A DNA stretch of 64,000 nucleotides from Flammeovirgaceae bacterium UBA7330 (GTDB taxonomy: Bacteria; Bacteroidota; Bacteroidia; Cytophagales; Cyclobacteriaceae). The stretch spans positions 248,001 through 312,000 of the forward strand of contig DKPQ01000017.1 of NCBI GenBank assembly GCA_002471275.1, given 5' to 3'. Positions 46,388-54,828 of the stretch are shown here, piece after piece. Position numbers and translations under genes: made by a program. Within the stretch, counting starts at the first letter, position 1. The number at the start of each line of letters is the position of its first letter. The notes under the pieces were generated by a model, which ran no database searches, was not told the origin of the DNA, and saw only the letters and a list, made by a program, of their open reading frames with translations.

Positions 46388-46980
46388 TGCCGGATAAAAT
46401 TAAATTAGAAATACTAGGCTTGTCATCAAGCCAATCACAATCAGGGTCGTTTGCGTTGGTGCTGGGCGAATCCGGTGGTAATAAGCGGTTGCCGATCATT
46501 ATCGGTATGTTTGAAGCGCAGGCGATAGCCATCGAGATAGAGAAGATAGCCCCCAATCGTCCGATGACACATGACCTCTTTAAATCTTTTGCTTACAACT
46601 TCAATTTTGATATCAAGGAGATCATCATTTCTGACCTCAAAGAAGGTGTTTTCTTCAGCAAGATCGTTTGTTCCCACAATGGTAAGACCATCGAAATTGA
46701 TGCCAGGCCATCAGATGCCATAGCCATTGGGTTACGCTTCAACGTTGACATATTCACCTATGAGGCCATCCTGACAGAGGCAGGTATAGAGATGAGTGAG
46801 GAGGAGATCTCATCTACCGTGGAGAAAAAGTCTGAGCCGGCACCTCCAAGCAAAGACAAGCCCAAGAAGCTCGAGGACCTTCCTTCGGATCAACTCAATA
46901 AAATGCTTGACGACTCCCTCAAGAATGAGGACTATGAGCGTGCAGCCAAAATCAGGGATGAGATCAATCGTAGAAACTGA
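46387..46980 (+). CDS. Bifunctional nuclease-family protein (DUF151) with C-terminal UVR motif
   Basis: This 197-residue protein has an N-terminal bifunctional-nuclease domain (about 1-130, including LPIIIGMFEAQAIAIEIE and ARPSDAIAIGLRF) and, after a Pro/Lys linker, a UvrB/C-type coiled-coil motif (LNKMLDDSLKNEDYERAAKI). DUF151 proteins show DNase and RNase activity in a plant homologue; the bacterial function is poorly known. It overlaps the etfA stop by one base. The decayed LysR gene begins right after its stop. Confidence 0.9.
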   Translation: MPDKIKLEILGLSSSQSQSGSFALVLGESGGNKRLPIIIGMFEAQAIAIEIEKIAPNRPMTHDLFKSFAYNFNFDIKEIIISDLKEGVFFSKIVCSHNGKTIEIDARPSDAIAIGLRFNVDIFTYEAILTEAGIEMSEEEISSTVEKKSEPAPPSKDKPKKLEDLPSDQLNKMLDDSLKNEDYERAAKIRDEINRRN

Positions 46981-46983
46981 TCC

Positions 46984-47236
46984 GCCATGCGGGTCGCTGC
47001 TGATAGTTTACTACCACTCATAAGTCAAAAAGGAATACAGCAAGAAATCCTTTGAAGATGTCTGTAGTGAATGGTTCAATTCCCCGAGCCTGTTACTCAT
47101 TGGAGACTGATCTGGCTAAAGAGCAAAAAAGCTTTCTCCTGTGGCCAAGACATATTTGACCTATCTTAGGAAGGAAAAGAAAAACATCATCAGTAAGCAT
47201 TTTGACTGGTACTTAAATGATTTATCTCATTTCTGA
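46984..47236 (+). pseudogene. Remnant of a LysR-family regulator (C-terminal part, multiply frameshifted)
   Basis: Three forward frames, read in turn, give a colinear match to the end of a LysR effector domain. First comes VAADSLLPLISQKGIQQEIL (46993-47052, then TGA), then KMSVVNGSIP (47055-47084), then VTHWRLIWLKSKK (47092-47130), then LSPVAKTYLTYLRKE and IISKHFDWYLNDLSHF ending at TGA 47234-47236. Typical LysR tails read SLLP...W.L.W.K.K.LSP.A..F..YL. At least three frameshifts are needed, one at an A-run near 47125-47130. The DNA-binding half is absent. Recognition is by eye. Confidence 0.7.
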
Positions 47237-47447
47237 CTTAAAATTAAAAGGAAACAGGATCAAGGAAGGTTTTAGCTGATAACAAATCCATTAGCAACAC
47301 TTAATGTAATTTCAAAGCACTAAATTGGTTGTTTCTTTGGATGCTTTTGACAGTGATGGCAGGAATTTGAGTTTACATATTCATTTATTGGAATGTTTGA
47401 CTTTAATTTAGGTTTCATTGCTTTTACACATCGCTTAATCAACTTGA
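47237..47447. other. Intergenic region before the CNT transporter
   Basis: This is 211 bp of A+T-rich DNA between the LysR remnant and the nucleoside transporter gene. I see no ORF, no RNA gene and no strong hairpin. It should hold the transporter promoter, but no full TAnnTTTG element with proper -33 spacing was found; TAGGTTTC at 47410-47417 is the nearest. Confidence 0.5.
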
Positions 47448-48734
47448 ATGGATCTTTTCCGTGCTCTTTTGGGCTTGTTGTTTATCATTTTCATTGCTTT
47501 TTTATTCACTACCAATAGAAGAGCCATTGATTATCGATTGGTTCTAACCGGAATAATCCTTCAGATTGTCTTTGGTCTATTGATTACTCAGATAGCAGCT
47601 GTCAAGATTGCTTTTAATTGGGTGAGCAAGCAGTTTGTGGTGCTTCTTGATTTCTCGGGTGAAGGGGCCACCTTTCTTTTTGGTGGTCTTATGGACACCC
47701 AAAGCATGGGATTTATTTTTGCCTTACAGGTCTTGCCAACCATTATTTTCTTTTCTACGCTATCTGCAGGACTATACTATCTGGGTGTGCTGCAATGGAT
47801 CGTAAAAGGGATTGCCTGGGTGATGGCACGTACGATGCGGCTTTCAGGTGCGGAATCATTGTCAGCTGCGGGTAATATCTTTCTGGGGCAGACAGAAGCG
47901 CCCCTTCTGGTCAGACCTTTCATTCCTAAAATGACACAGTCAGAGCTCATGTGTCTGATGACTGGTGGTATGGCTACCATCGCGGGTGGCGTCCTGGCAG
48001 GTTATGTGGCTTTTTTAGGAGGTGATGACCTGGTAGAAAGAGAAAAATATGCGGCTTATTTATTAAGTGCTTCCATCATGAATGCTCCTGCTGCTGTCGT
48101 GATGTCTAAGATCATGTTGCCTGAACTGAATCGTGATGCTATCAATAGTGACCTCAAAGTCAATACAGACTCCTTGGGGGTGAACCTTATTGATGCCCTT
48201 GCCCGTGGAGCTGCAGACGGTTTGAAGCTGGCATTGAACATCGGCGCCATGCTCCTGGCATTTATTGCATTAATTGCTGCGCTCAACTATGTATTGGGTG
48301 CATTAGGCGATGTAGTGGGGCTGAATACATTGATCGCACAGTCGACCAATAACAATTTTGATGGCCTTTCATTGGAATACCTGCTGGGACAGGTATTTCA
48401 GATTTTTGCATTTATGATCGGAGTGGAGTGGAATGATGCACTACAGGTAGGGTCCCTCTTGGGCCAAAAGGTGGTAGTGAATGAATTTGTCGCTTATCTG
48501 GGTTTATCTGAATTTGTGCATGAAGGCACCTTAAGCCAAAAATCCATTGTAATTGCTACCTATGCACTTTGTGGCTTTGCCAATTTTAGTTCCATAGCCA
48601 TTCAGATAGGAGGTATTGGTGGGATGGCTCCCAATCAACAGGGCAATATTTCCAGGCTGGGCCTTCGCTCTCTTCTGGCCGCAACCCTGGCTACCATGAT
48701 GACAGCTTCGATAGCTGGTGCACTCGTTGCTTAA
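47448..48734 (+). CDS. Concentrative nucleoside transporter (NupC/CNT family)
   Basis: This 428-residue inner-membrane protein has about 10 hydrophobic segments. It contains the CNT signature regions GQTEAPLLVRPFIPKMTQSELMCLM and, near the C-terminus, ALCGFANFSSIAIQIGGIGG. CNT proteins import nucleosides with Na+ or H+. It is convergent with the Gfo/Idh oxidoreductase, overlapping by 4 bp. The substrate range is not determined by sequence. Confidence 0.95.
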   Translation: MDLFRALLGLLFIIFIAFLFTTNRRAIDYRLVLTGIILQIVFGLLITQIAAVKIAFNWVSKQFVVLLDFSGEGATFLFGGLMDTQSMGFIFALQVLPTIIFFSTLSAGLYYLGVLQWIVKGIAWVMARTMRLSGAESLSAAGNIFLGQTEAPLLVRPFIPKMTQSELMCLMTGGMATIAGGVLAGYVAFLGGDDLVEREKYAAYLLSASIMNAPAAVVMSKIMLPELNRDAINSDLKVNTDSLGVNLIDALARGAADGLKLALNIGAMLLAFIALIAALNYVLGALGDVVGLNTLIAQSTNNNFDGLSLEYLLGQVFQIFAFMIGVEWNDALQVGSLLGQKVVVNEFVAYLGLSEFVHEGTLSQKSIVIATYALCGFANFSSIAIQIGGIGGMAPNQQGNISRLGLRSLLAATLATMMTASIAGALVA

Positions 48735-49741
48735 CCTGGGAAAATATCAACCCATTTTCTGGTCTCAGCAGACTTGAAGATGGCATTGATGATCATGCTG
48801 TGGTCATAAGCATCTTCGAGGCTAACCGGTACCTCCGTATTGTTTTCAATGGCTCTGGTAAAATCTTCCACTTCCAATACATAGTGATTGCAGGTATCGA
48901 TGATGATCTTCTCTTCTTTCTTGAACAAAATATCACCGGGGTTGACTTTGATCACAGTTGATCTGTCTTCCGGTGCATTGAAAGGGATCATGATATCCAG
49001 TATCTTTTCAGATCCCAGCACCTGCACCCTTTGGTATTTGGCTGTTTTTGTGCTTACAGAGAATTGAGCACGTTTCTCACCGGGAAACTCCAAAATGACA
49101 CTGCTCAGGATATCTGTTTTAAATTCAGGGTCTTTGTGGATCGACGCAACAACGCTGACGGGATTTTCTCCAAATATATATCTGGAGGTCATCACGGTAT
49201 AGCACCCGATGTCCCACAAGGCTCCACCACCAAACTGCTCGATGTTTCTGATATTCTTCGGGTCATCATTGTAATAGTTGAAGGTGCCGATATACATGCT
49301 GGGAATGCCCAGAGCACCTGATTCCACCAGCTCACGTGCCTTTTGCCATTGTGGATGACTCTTTACCATAAAGGCTTCTCCAACCTTCACCTGATACTTA
49401 TCCCTTAGTTCGATCAGCGCTTTGGCTTCTTCCGGGTGGATGAATAAAGGCTTTTCACAGAGAACATGTTTTCCTGCCCTGATGGCTTTGGCGGTCCATT
49501 CCACATGCATATGGTTAGGCAGCGGGTTGTAGATCACATCAATATCCTGGTCATTGATGATTTCATCATAGCTACCATATACCTTCGGTATCCCCATCTT
49601 TTTGGCTACTTCCTGTGCCGATGCCAGGTTTCTGGAGGCAATAGCAGACACATTAGCCACGGGGGACTCTTGCGCTGCAGGAATGAAAGACCTCTGGGCA
49701 AAGGCCGATGTACTTAGGATGCCCCAGTTTAACTTCTTCAT
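48731..49741 (-). CDS. Gfo/Idh/MocA-family oxidoreductase
   Basis: This 336-residue protein has an N-terminal NAD(P)-binding Rossmann fold (LNWGILSTSAFAQRSFIPA) and the catalytic segment GKHVLCEKPLFIHPEEA typical of the family, then a C-terminal beta-sheet domain. Members oxidise or reduce sugars and sugar derivatives, for example 1,5-anhydrofructose or glucose-fructose oxidoreductase. The substrate is unknown. Its start directly follows the mgsA stop, so the two genes form an operon. Confidence 0.92.
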   Translation of the reverse strand: MKKLNWGILSTSAFAQRSFIPAAQESPVANVSAIASRNLASAQEVAKKMGIPKVYGSYDEIINDQDIDVIYNPLPNHMHVEWTAKAIRAGKHVLCEKPLFIHPEEAKALIELRDKYQVKVGEAFMVKSHPQWQKARELVESGALGIPSMYIGTFNYYNDDPKNIRNIEQFGGGALWDIGCYTVMTSRYIFGENPVSVVASIHKDPEFKTDILSSVILEFPGEKRAQFSVSTKTAKYQRVQVLGSEKILDIMIPFNAPEDRSTVIKVNPGDILFKKEEKIIIDTCNHYVLEVEDFTRAIENNTEVPVSLEDAYDHSMIINAIFKSAETRKWVDIFPG

Positions 49742-50113
49742 TTAATTAATTTTCTTTAATAAGGAATCCATCATTAGACCTGCTGCAGCAGGATTGGTTG
49801 CCAGTGGTATGTTGTGCACATCACAGATGCGCATCAACATCTGCACATCCGGTTCATGTGGATGCTTGTCTAACGGGTCCCGGAAAAAGATCACCAGATC
49901 AAGTTTTTTTTCAGCCGCCTCTGCAGCAATCTGCGCATCACCACCGAGAGGGCCTGATAGATACCGGTGGACTTGTAAACCGGCCTTTTCTACGTGGGAT
50001 CCAGTGGTGCCGGTAGAAACCAGGTCTACTCTTTCTAGCCATTTTTTATATTCTAAGAGGAAAGCCACCATTTCGGCTTTTTTTCCATCATGGGCAATGA
50101 TTGCTATTTTCAT
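49742..50113 (-). CDS. mgsA: Methylglyoxal synthase
   Basis: This enzyme converts dihydroxyacetone phosphate to methylglyoxal and phosphate, a glycolytic bypass. The 123-residue protein is slightly shorter than the E. coli enzyme (152). It keeps STGTTGSHVE, the LSGPLGGDAQIA phosphate loop with the catalytic Asp, and FFRDPLDKHPHEPDV. It is the first gene of a pair with the Gfo/Idh oxidoreductase, with no bases between stop and start. Confidence 0.96.
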   Translation of the reverse strand: MKIAIIAHDGKKAEMVAFLLEYKKWLERVDLVSTGTTGSHVEKAGLQVHRYLSGPLGGDAQIAAEAAEKKLDLVIFFRDPLDKHPHEPDVQMLMRICDVHNIPLATNPAAAGLMMDSLLKKIN

Positions 50114-50260
50114 GTATCAGTTAGTTCACTGTTGAGCGACTCCTATATCAGTTCATTTTCAGTTTGTAATGTTATAAAAATTAAGGGGTGTAAAAAAGCA
50201 TTGTAAGCACAGACACGCTTTTTTAGTCGATGTACTGTATTTCTTAGCGATAAAAAGAAA

Positions 50261-50288
50261 GGGCAACCCACTTCAGGGTCGCCCTTTG
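50261..50288 (-). terminator. Rho-independent terminator of pckA
   Basis: AAAGGGC and GCCCTTT form a perfect 7-bp outer stem and ACCC/GGGT the inner stem (one mismatch between), closing a loop of six bases. In the pckA direction (minus strand) the stem is followed by a T-rich tract (TTTCTTTTT). It begins 23 bp past the pckA stop. Confidence 0.85.
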
Positions 50289-50311
50289 ATACAAATTGTC
50301 ACATCAAAAAA

Positions 50312-51943
50312 CTAAGGCTTTACGGTTTCAAACTTCTTGTTTTTAATGGGTTCTCCATTCAGGATTTCTTTACTAGCGTTGTCCCTGAATTTGTCAAAGT
50401 TCTTTTGAAACTTTTCAGCAAGTTCATTGGCCATTTTGTAGAATGCCTGATCGTTTTTCCAGGTTTCCCTGGGGCTTAAGATCTCATTGGGGACATTAGG
50501 GCAGGTCAATGGGATTTCAGCCCCAAAGATGGAGTGTTTCCTGTAACCTACGTTGTCCAATACTCCGGAGAGTGCCGCAGAGATCATCGCTCTGGTATAT
50601 TTCAGTTTGATTCTGGATCCTACACCATAAGGGCCTCCGGTCCATCCGGTGTTTACCAGCCAAACATTCACCTGATGTTTGTCCATTTTGTCCCCGAGCA
50701 TCTCTGCATAGGCTGTTGGGTGGAGCGGCATAAATGGAGCTCCGAAGCAGGCAGAGAATGCCGGTACAGGTTCTGTAATTCCAGCTTCAGTACCAGCTAC
50801 CTTAGAGGTGTATCCTGAGATGAAGTGATACATGGCCTGGCCTTTAGAGAGCCTTTGTATAGGTGGTATCACACCAAAAGCATCACAGGTAAGAAAGAAT
50901 ATGTTATGAGGTATACCTCCGATGGAAGGCTTGGCAATATTCCTGATATGTTCGATTGGATAGGATACCCTTGTGTTTTCGGTCACTTCCTTATTGGTAT
51001 AATCGACAGTACGGGTACCCGGGATAAATCGGGTGTTTTCCAGGATTGCTCCATACTTAATTGCATTGAAGATATCCGGTTCGTTCTCTTCCTTCAGGTC
51101 TATCACTTTGGCATAGCAACCGCCTTCGAAGTTGAAAACATTTTTGTCTGTCCATCCATGTTCATCGTCGCCGATCAACAAGCGTTCCGGGTCAGCAGAA
51201 AGTGTGGTTTTACCTGTACCTGAAAGACCAAAGTAGATTGCAGTATCATGTTTTTCGATGCCCATATTGGCAGAGCAGTGCATTGGCAATACTTTGTCTT
51301 CTGTTGGGAGCAGGAAGTTTAATACGGTGAAAATACCTTTTTTCATTTCGCCTGAATACATGGTGCCACCCACCAGGATCATGCGTTTTTTCAGGTTGAT
51401 GATGGCAAAGTTTTCCTGTCGGACACCATCGGTATCAGGATCGGCCTCAAACTCAGGGCAGCAGATAACTGTGAAGTTGGGAACGAAATCCTGCAGTTTA
51501 TAATCCGGAACTTCGATAAACATGTTGTAGCAAAACAGGTTATGCCAGGCCATGGTATTGATCACCCGGAGTTTTAAACGATGGGTTTTGTCTGCTCCTG
51601 CATAGGCATCACGAACATAAACTCTTTTTTCTTCCAGGTATCCAATCATCTTGTTGTGGATCCTGTCAAAGCTTTCGGGACTGATTGGCTTATTGATATT
51701 GCCCCACCATACTTTATCTTTTGTGATTTCATCTTCGACGATGAACCTGTCCTGAGGTGATCTTCCGGTAAATTTTCCGGTATCACACATCAAAGCACCT
51801 GTATCGGTGAGGTGTCCCTCTTCATCATGCACAGCATCCTCAATCAACTCTGCTGGTGTCAGGTTCCAGTAGGCTTCTTTTACTTTTTTGATCCCGGCCG
51901 CTTCAAGACCGCTTTTTTCTGATTTCAATCCGTATTCCTTCAT
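50312..51943 (-). CDS. pckA: Phosphoenolpyruvate carboxykinase (ATP)
   Basis: This gluconeogenic enzyme converts oxaloacetate plus ATP to PEP, CO2 and ADP. I chose the ATG at 51943, giving 543 residues; the frame stays open to 52078, but the extra 45 residues look non-coding. Motifs are GALMCDTGKFTGRSPQDRF at the N-terminus, the P-loop GLSGTGKTTLS (239-246), the metal site IGDDEHGW and NTGWTGGPYG. It is monocistronic, with a strong terminator. It is divergent from the peptide transporter. Confidence 0.97.
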   Translation of the reverse strand: MKEYGLKSEKSGLEAAGIKKVKEAYWNLTPAELIEDAVHDEEGHLTDTGALMCDTGKFTGRSPQDRFIVEDEITKDKVWWGNINKPISPESFDRIHNKMIGYLEEKRVYVRDAYAGADKTHRLKLRVINTMAWHNLFCYNMFIEVPDYKLQDFVPNFTVICCPEFEADPDTDGVRQENFAIINLKKRMILVGGTMYSGEMKKGIFTVLNFLLPTEDKVLPMHCSANMGIEKHDTAIYFGLSGTGKTTLSADPERLLIGDDEHGWTDKNVFNFEGGCYAKVIDLKEENEPDIFNAIKYGAILENTRFIPGTRTVDYTNKEVTENTRVSYPIEHIRNIAKPSIGGIPHNIFFLTCDAFGVIPPIQRLSKGQAMYHFISGYTSKVAGTEAGITEPVPAFSACFGAPFMPLHPTAYAEMLGDKMDKHQVNVWLVNTGWTGGPYGVGSRIKLKYTRAMISAALSGVLDNVGYRKHSIFGAEIPLTCPNVPNEILSPRETWKNDQAFYKMANELAEKFQKNFDKFRDNASKEILNGEPIKNKKFETVKP

Positions 51944-52106
51944 AGTTAGCAGCGTTTGTTTTATTCTTTTATTAATTCGGTTCAAATGTCGAGTAGGGAG
52001 ACCTACCAACCACTGATGATCGTCACAGGGGGTTCTGATTTTTATTACCACCAGATGAGGTTTCCAGCAATCTTTCATTATACTTGTTTTATATCAATTT
52101 AAGCTT

Positions 52107-53588
52107 ATGGCGCAATACAGATCATTTTTTGGACACCCAGCAGGTTTAGCTACCCTGTTTTTTACCGAGATGTGGGAGCGATTCAGCTACTATGGAATGC
52201 GAGCGATACTGATCCTTTTTATGACTACTCCGGCGGCTCAGGAGGGTTTGGGATTGGATATTGAAACCTCAGCAGCTGTCTATGGAATGTATACAGGGGC
52301 CGTATATCTGTTGTGCTTACCTGGTGGATGGTTGGCCGATAACATATTCGGGCAACAAAAAGCCATCTGGTATGGAGGGATATTGATTATGCTTGGGCAC
52401 CTGGTATTGGCCATTCCCGGATCTACTCAGATTTTCTTTGCTGGACTGGCACTTGTAGCTATGGGTACGGGCTTACTCAAACCCAATATCAGTTCAATAG
52501 TAGGAGATTTGTATACAGGCGATAAAGGTGCCCGGAGAGATGCCGGTTTCAGTATTTTTTATATGGGCATTAACCTTGGATCATTGCTAGGTCAGACTGT
52601 GGTGAGTTTTCTGGGTGAGAAGGTGGATTGGCACATGGGGTTTGGTGCTGCAGCGGTTGGTATGTTTTTGGGGTTGATACAGTATCGGTTAACAATCGGG
52701 ACACTAAAAGGCGTAGGAGAGATGCAGGTGAAAACCAATGAGGTGAAAAAGGCCACCAACAATAAGTTTGCTTACCTGATGATCGTGTTTGCAGCTGTAC
52801 TTGTTTTTCTGCTTCAATATTTCAATCTGGTAGACCTTGGAACAGCCCGTGGAATTGCGGAGAGTGCAGGAATACTGATTGTGGTGATTACACTCGTCTA
52901 TTTTGCTAATATCTACATTTCAGGAGGGCTTACCGGCTCGGAAAGAAAGCAGGTTTTTGTGATATTCCTTTTATTTATCGGAGCCGCCTTGTTTTGGGCA
53001 GGTTTTGAGCAGGCAGGTTCCACACTTAATCTTTTTGCCAGGGACTATACTGATCGGTTTATTTTTGGATATGAGCTACCAGCAGGCATACTTCAAAATT
53101 TCAATCCACTGTTTATTATTTTACTGGCTCCCATTTTTGGCTCCTTATGGATCAGACTGGCAGCGAGGCAAATGAATCCTCATACCCCTGTCAAGTTTGC
53201 TTTTGGACTGATCATGATGGCACTTGGTTTTTTGGTGATGTACTTTGCAGCCAAAGTGGTAGTGTTGGGAAATCAGGCTGGGATGGGTTGGTTGATCGTC
53301 ACCTACTTGTTTCATACTACAGGAGAACTCACTCTGAGCCCGGTCGGCTTGAGCGCGACAACCAAACTCGCCCCTCGAAAATATTACAGCCAGATGATGG
53401 GAATCTGGTTTGTTGCAACTGCCCTGGGTAACCTGATTGCTGGTCTGTTTGCAGGAGGATTCGACCCATCCAATGTTGAACAAATCCCGGATCTGTTCAT
53501 GTCAGTTGTACTCTTTGGAGCTTCATTTGGTGTGTTGTTCCTGATCTTTGCCGGTCCGATCAAAAAATGGATGGGGGATGTGAAGTGA
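52107..53588 (+). CDS. Proton-dependent oligopeptide transporter (POT/PTR2 family)
   Basis: This 493-residue inner-membrane transporter has about 14 hydrophobic segments. The POT signature is seen in FFTEMWERFSYYGMRAIL (ExxERFxYY) and GTGLLKPNISSIVGDLY. The family imports di- and tripeptides with protons. It complements the two peptidase lipoproteins at 34985-38344 in peptide use (inference). Transcription is divergent from pckA. Confidence 0.95.
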   Translation: MAQYRSFFGHPAGLATLFFTEMWERFSYYGMRAILILFMTTPAAQEGLGLDIETSAAVYGMYTGAVYLLCLPGGWLADNIFGQQKAIWYGGILIMLGHLVLAIPGSTQIFFAGLALVAMGTGLLKPNISSIVGDLYTGDKGARRDAGFSIFYMGINLGSLLGQTVVSFLGEKVDWHMGFGAAAVGMFLGLIQYRLTIGTLKGVGEMQVKTNEVKKATNNKFAYLMIVFAAVLVFLLQYFNLVDLGTARGIAESAGILIVVITLVYFANIYISGGLTGSERKQVFVIFLLFIGAALFWAGFEQAGSTLNLFARDYTDRFIFGYELPAGILQNFNPLFIILLAPIFGSLWIRLAARQMNPHTPVKFAFGLIMMALGFLVMYFAAKVVVLGNQAGMGWLIVTYLFHTTGELTLSPVGLSATTKLAPRKYYSQMMGIWFVATALGNLIAGLFAGGFDPSNVEQIPDLFMSVVLFGASFGVLFLIFAGPIKKWMGDVK

Positions 53589-53644
53589 GGTTGAATTTCT
53601 GGGCCATAAAGGCATAGAGAATGAGCAGGCTCCGTAGAACGTCC

Positions 53645-54334
53645 TTAATTCATATTTACCCCCAAGGAGATTTCAATGCCCTGTAACAGCGTTTTGGCAT
53701 CCGGATAGTCCACGAGCTCCGATTGGATAGTTCCTCCTTCAGTTCCTCCGGAAATTGTCCCCTTTAAAGGTGAATTGATGCCTCCTGATAAATACTGAAT
53801 ATCTGTAGTCAGGCTAAATTTTTGACTCACATGAAATTCGAAACCGACACCGGCCATCCATCCAATGCCAAGGCTATTTTCAATACTTAAATCCGCATTG
53901 GCCACATCCCAACCTTTGAAAGTTTTGATGGCCCGGTCGAAATTTCCATAGTTGATCCTGGGGTTGATATTCCAGAGGCCGAATCCTCCACCTAATACCT
54001 TAAAGGAAATAGTTTTGGACTCAATACCCAGAGAGAGCTGTAAAGGTACCAGTGTAGCAAAGCCTGGCCCTATCAGGGGCTTTTCACTGTCAAAGGGCAG
54101 GTCTTCCATAGGGAGGCCCGGCACGCTGTATAAGGTGAACCCTGTTTCAATTCCTACCAATCCAAAGTCGAGGCCTACTCCGCGCAAAGAAAACGGACTG
54201 ACAGGGGCGGAGAGATACCCATTGGTAGGGAAGAGGTAGGAAAAGGAAATCCCCTGTCCTTTTGTGGTAAATGTACAAAGCAGTGTAATGAAAAGGAGAA
54301 GAGATAATTTGACTGACCTTACCATGAGCATCAT
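53645..54334 (-). CDS. Putative outer-membrane beta-barrel protein
   Basis: This 229-residue protein has a signal peptide (LSLLLFITLLCTFTTKGQG). The mature part shows alternating hydrophobic and polar strands, Gly and Phe rich, with turns such as GLDFGLVGIETGFTLYS and AGVGFEFHVSQKFSLTTDIQYLSGG, resembling 8-stranded barrels. There are three near N-terminal ATGs (54334, 54331, 54325); the true start is uncertain. No function can be assigned. HIRAN and groEL genes follow upstream on the same strand. Confidence 0.8.
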   Translation of the reverse strand: MMLMVRSVKLSLLLFITLLCTFTTKGQGISFSYLFPTNGYLSAPVSPFSLRGVGLDFGLVGIETGFTLYSVPGLPMEDLPFDSEKPLIGPGFATLVPLQLSLGIESKTISFKVLGGGFGLWNINPRINYGNFDRAIKTFKGWDVANADLSIENSLGIGWMAGVGFEFHVSQKFSLTTDIQYLSGGINSPLKGTISGGTEGGTIQSELVDYPDAKTLLQGIEISLGVNMN

Positions 54335-54379
54335 TTTTTATTTTGGCCCAAAGTAAACCATTACAAATGATAACCTGAA

Positions 54380-54721
54380 TCAATTTACCAGCTCAATCCT
54401 CAGCCCAACCCCTTTAATCTCTCTTTCACTGACCCAGGAGACTTTGGTCCGGATGGATATGTCATTGTTAAGGGCATTGTGAATCTGTTCGGCCACTTGC
54501 TTGTTCAGGTAACCGATTTGATGACCTTTGTTCGTCAATACTTTCACAGCATTTGGGTCATATGCATTGGTGGGCTCTGCTTCCAGTCGCAACAGATCAT
54601 CTTCATTCACTTCTTCTGCGATAATCGATTGTCGGGAGGAGCCATCAGCATTCTGATGTGAAACACCTACAACTTTGGTGTCAATGACGTAAGCAGATGG
54701 AATCTTGATGATCTTGGCCAT
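54380..54721 (-). CDS. Stand-alone HIRAN-domain protein
   Basis: This 113-residue protein consists almost entirely of a HIRAN domain: it includes VVGVSHQNADG, LLRLEAEPTNAYDPNAVKV and the typical GHQIGYLNKQVAEQI. HIRAN domains, known from HLTF and Rad5, bind the 3' end of single-stranded DNA and normally occur fused to helicases or nucleases. Here no catalytic domain is attached, and the cellular role is unknown. It lies 45 bp before the outer-membrane-protein gene on the same strand. Confidence 0.9.
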   Translation of the reverse strand: MAKIIKIPSAYVIDTKVVGVSHQNADGSSRQSIIAEEVNEDDLLRLEAEPTNAYDPNAVKVLTNKGHQIGYLNKQVAEQIHNALNNDISIRTKVSWVSEREIKGVGLRIELVN

Positions 54722-54770
54722 GTGGAATAAATATAGATAAAGATGAAAGAAGGGTGAGGGGTGCAGTACA

Positions 54771-54803
54771 AAAAAAATACCCTGACGAAAAATCGCCAGG
54801 GTA
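54771..54803 (-). terminator. Rho-independent terminator of groESL
   Basis: The inverted repeat TACCCTG (54778-54784) and CAGGGTA (54797-54803), with inner CG/CG pairs, surrounds an A-rich loop. On the minus strand the hairpin is followed by seven T residues (54777-54771). It lies 26-58 bp after the groEL stop. Confidence 0.85.
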
Positions 54804-54828
54804 CTGATATATATTGAGTTTTATGATA

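Noticed and set aside
51944..52078. N-terminal extension of pckA by 45 residues
   Set aside because: The PckA family begins near MKEYGLKS; the extension is unlike any member and leaves no upstream region.
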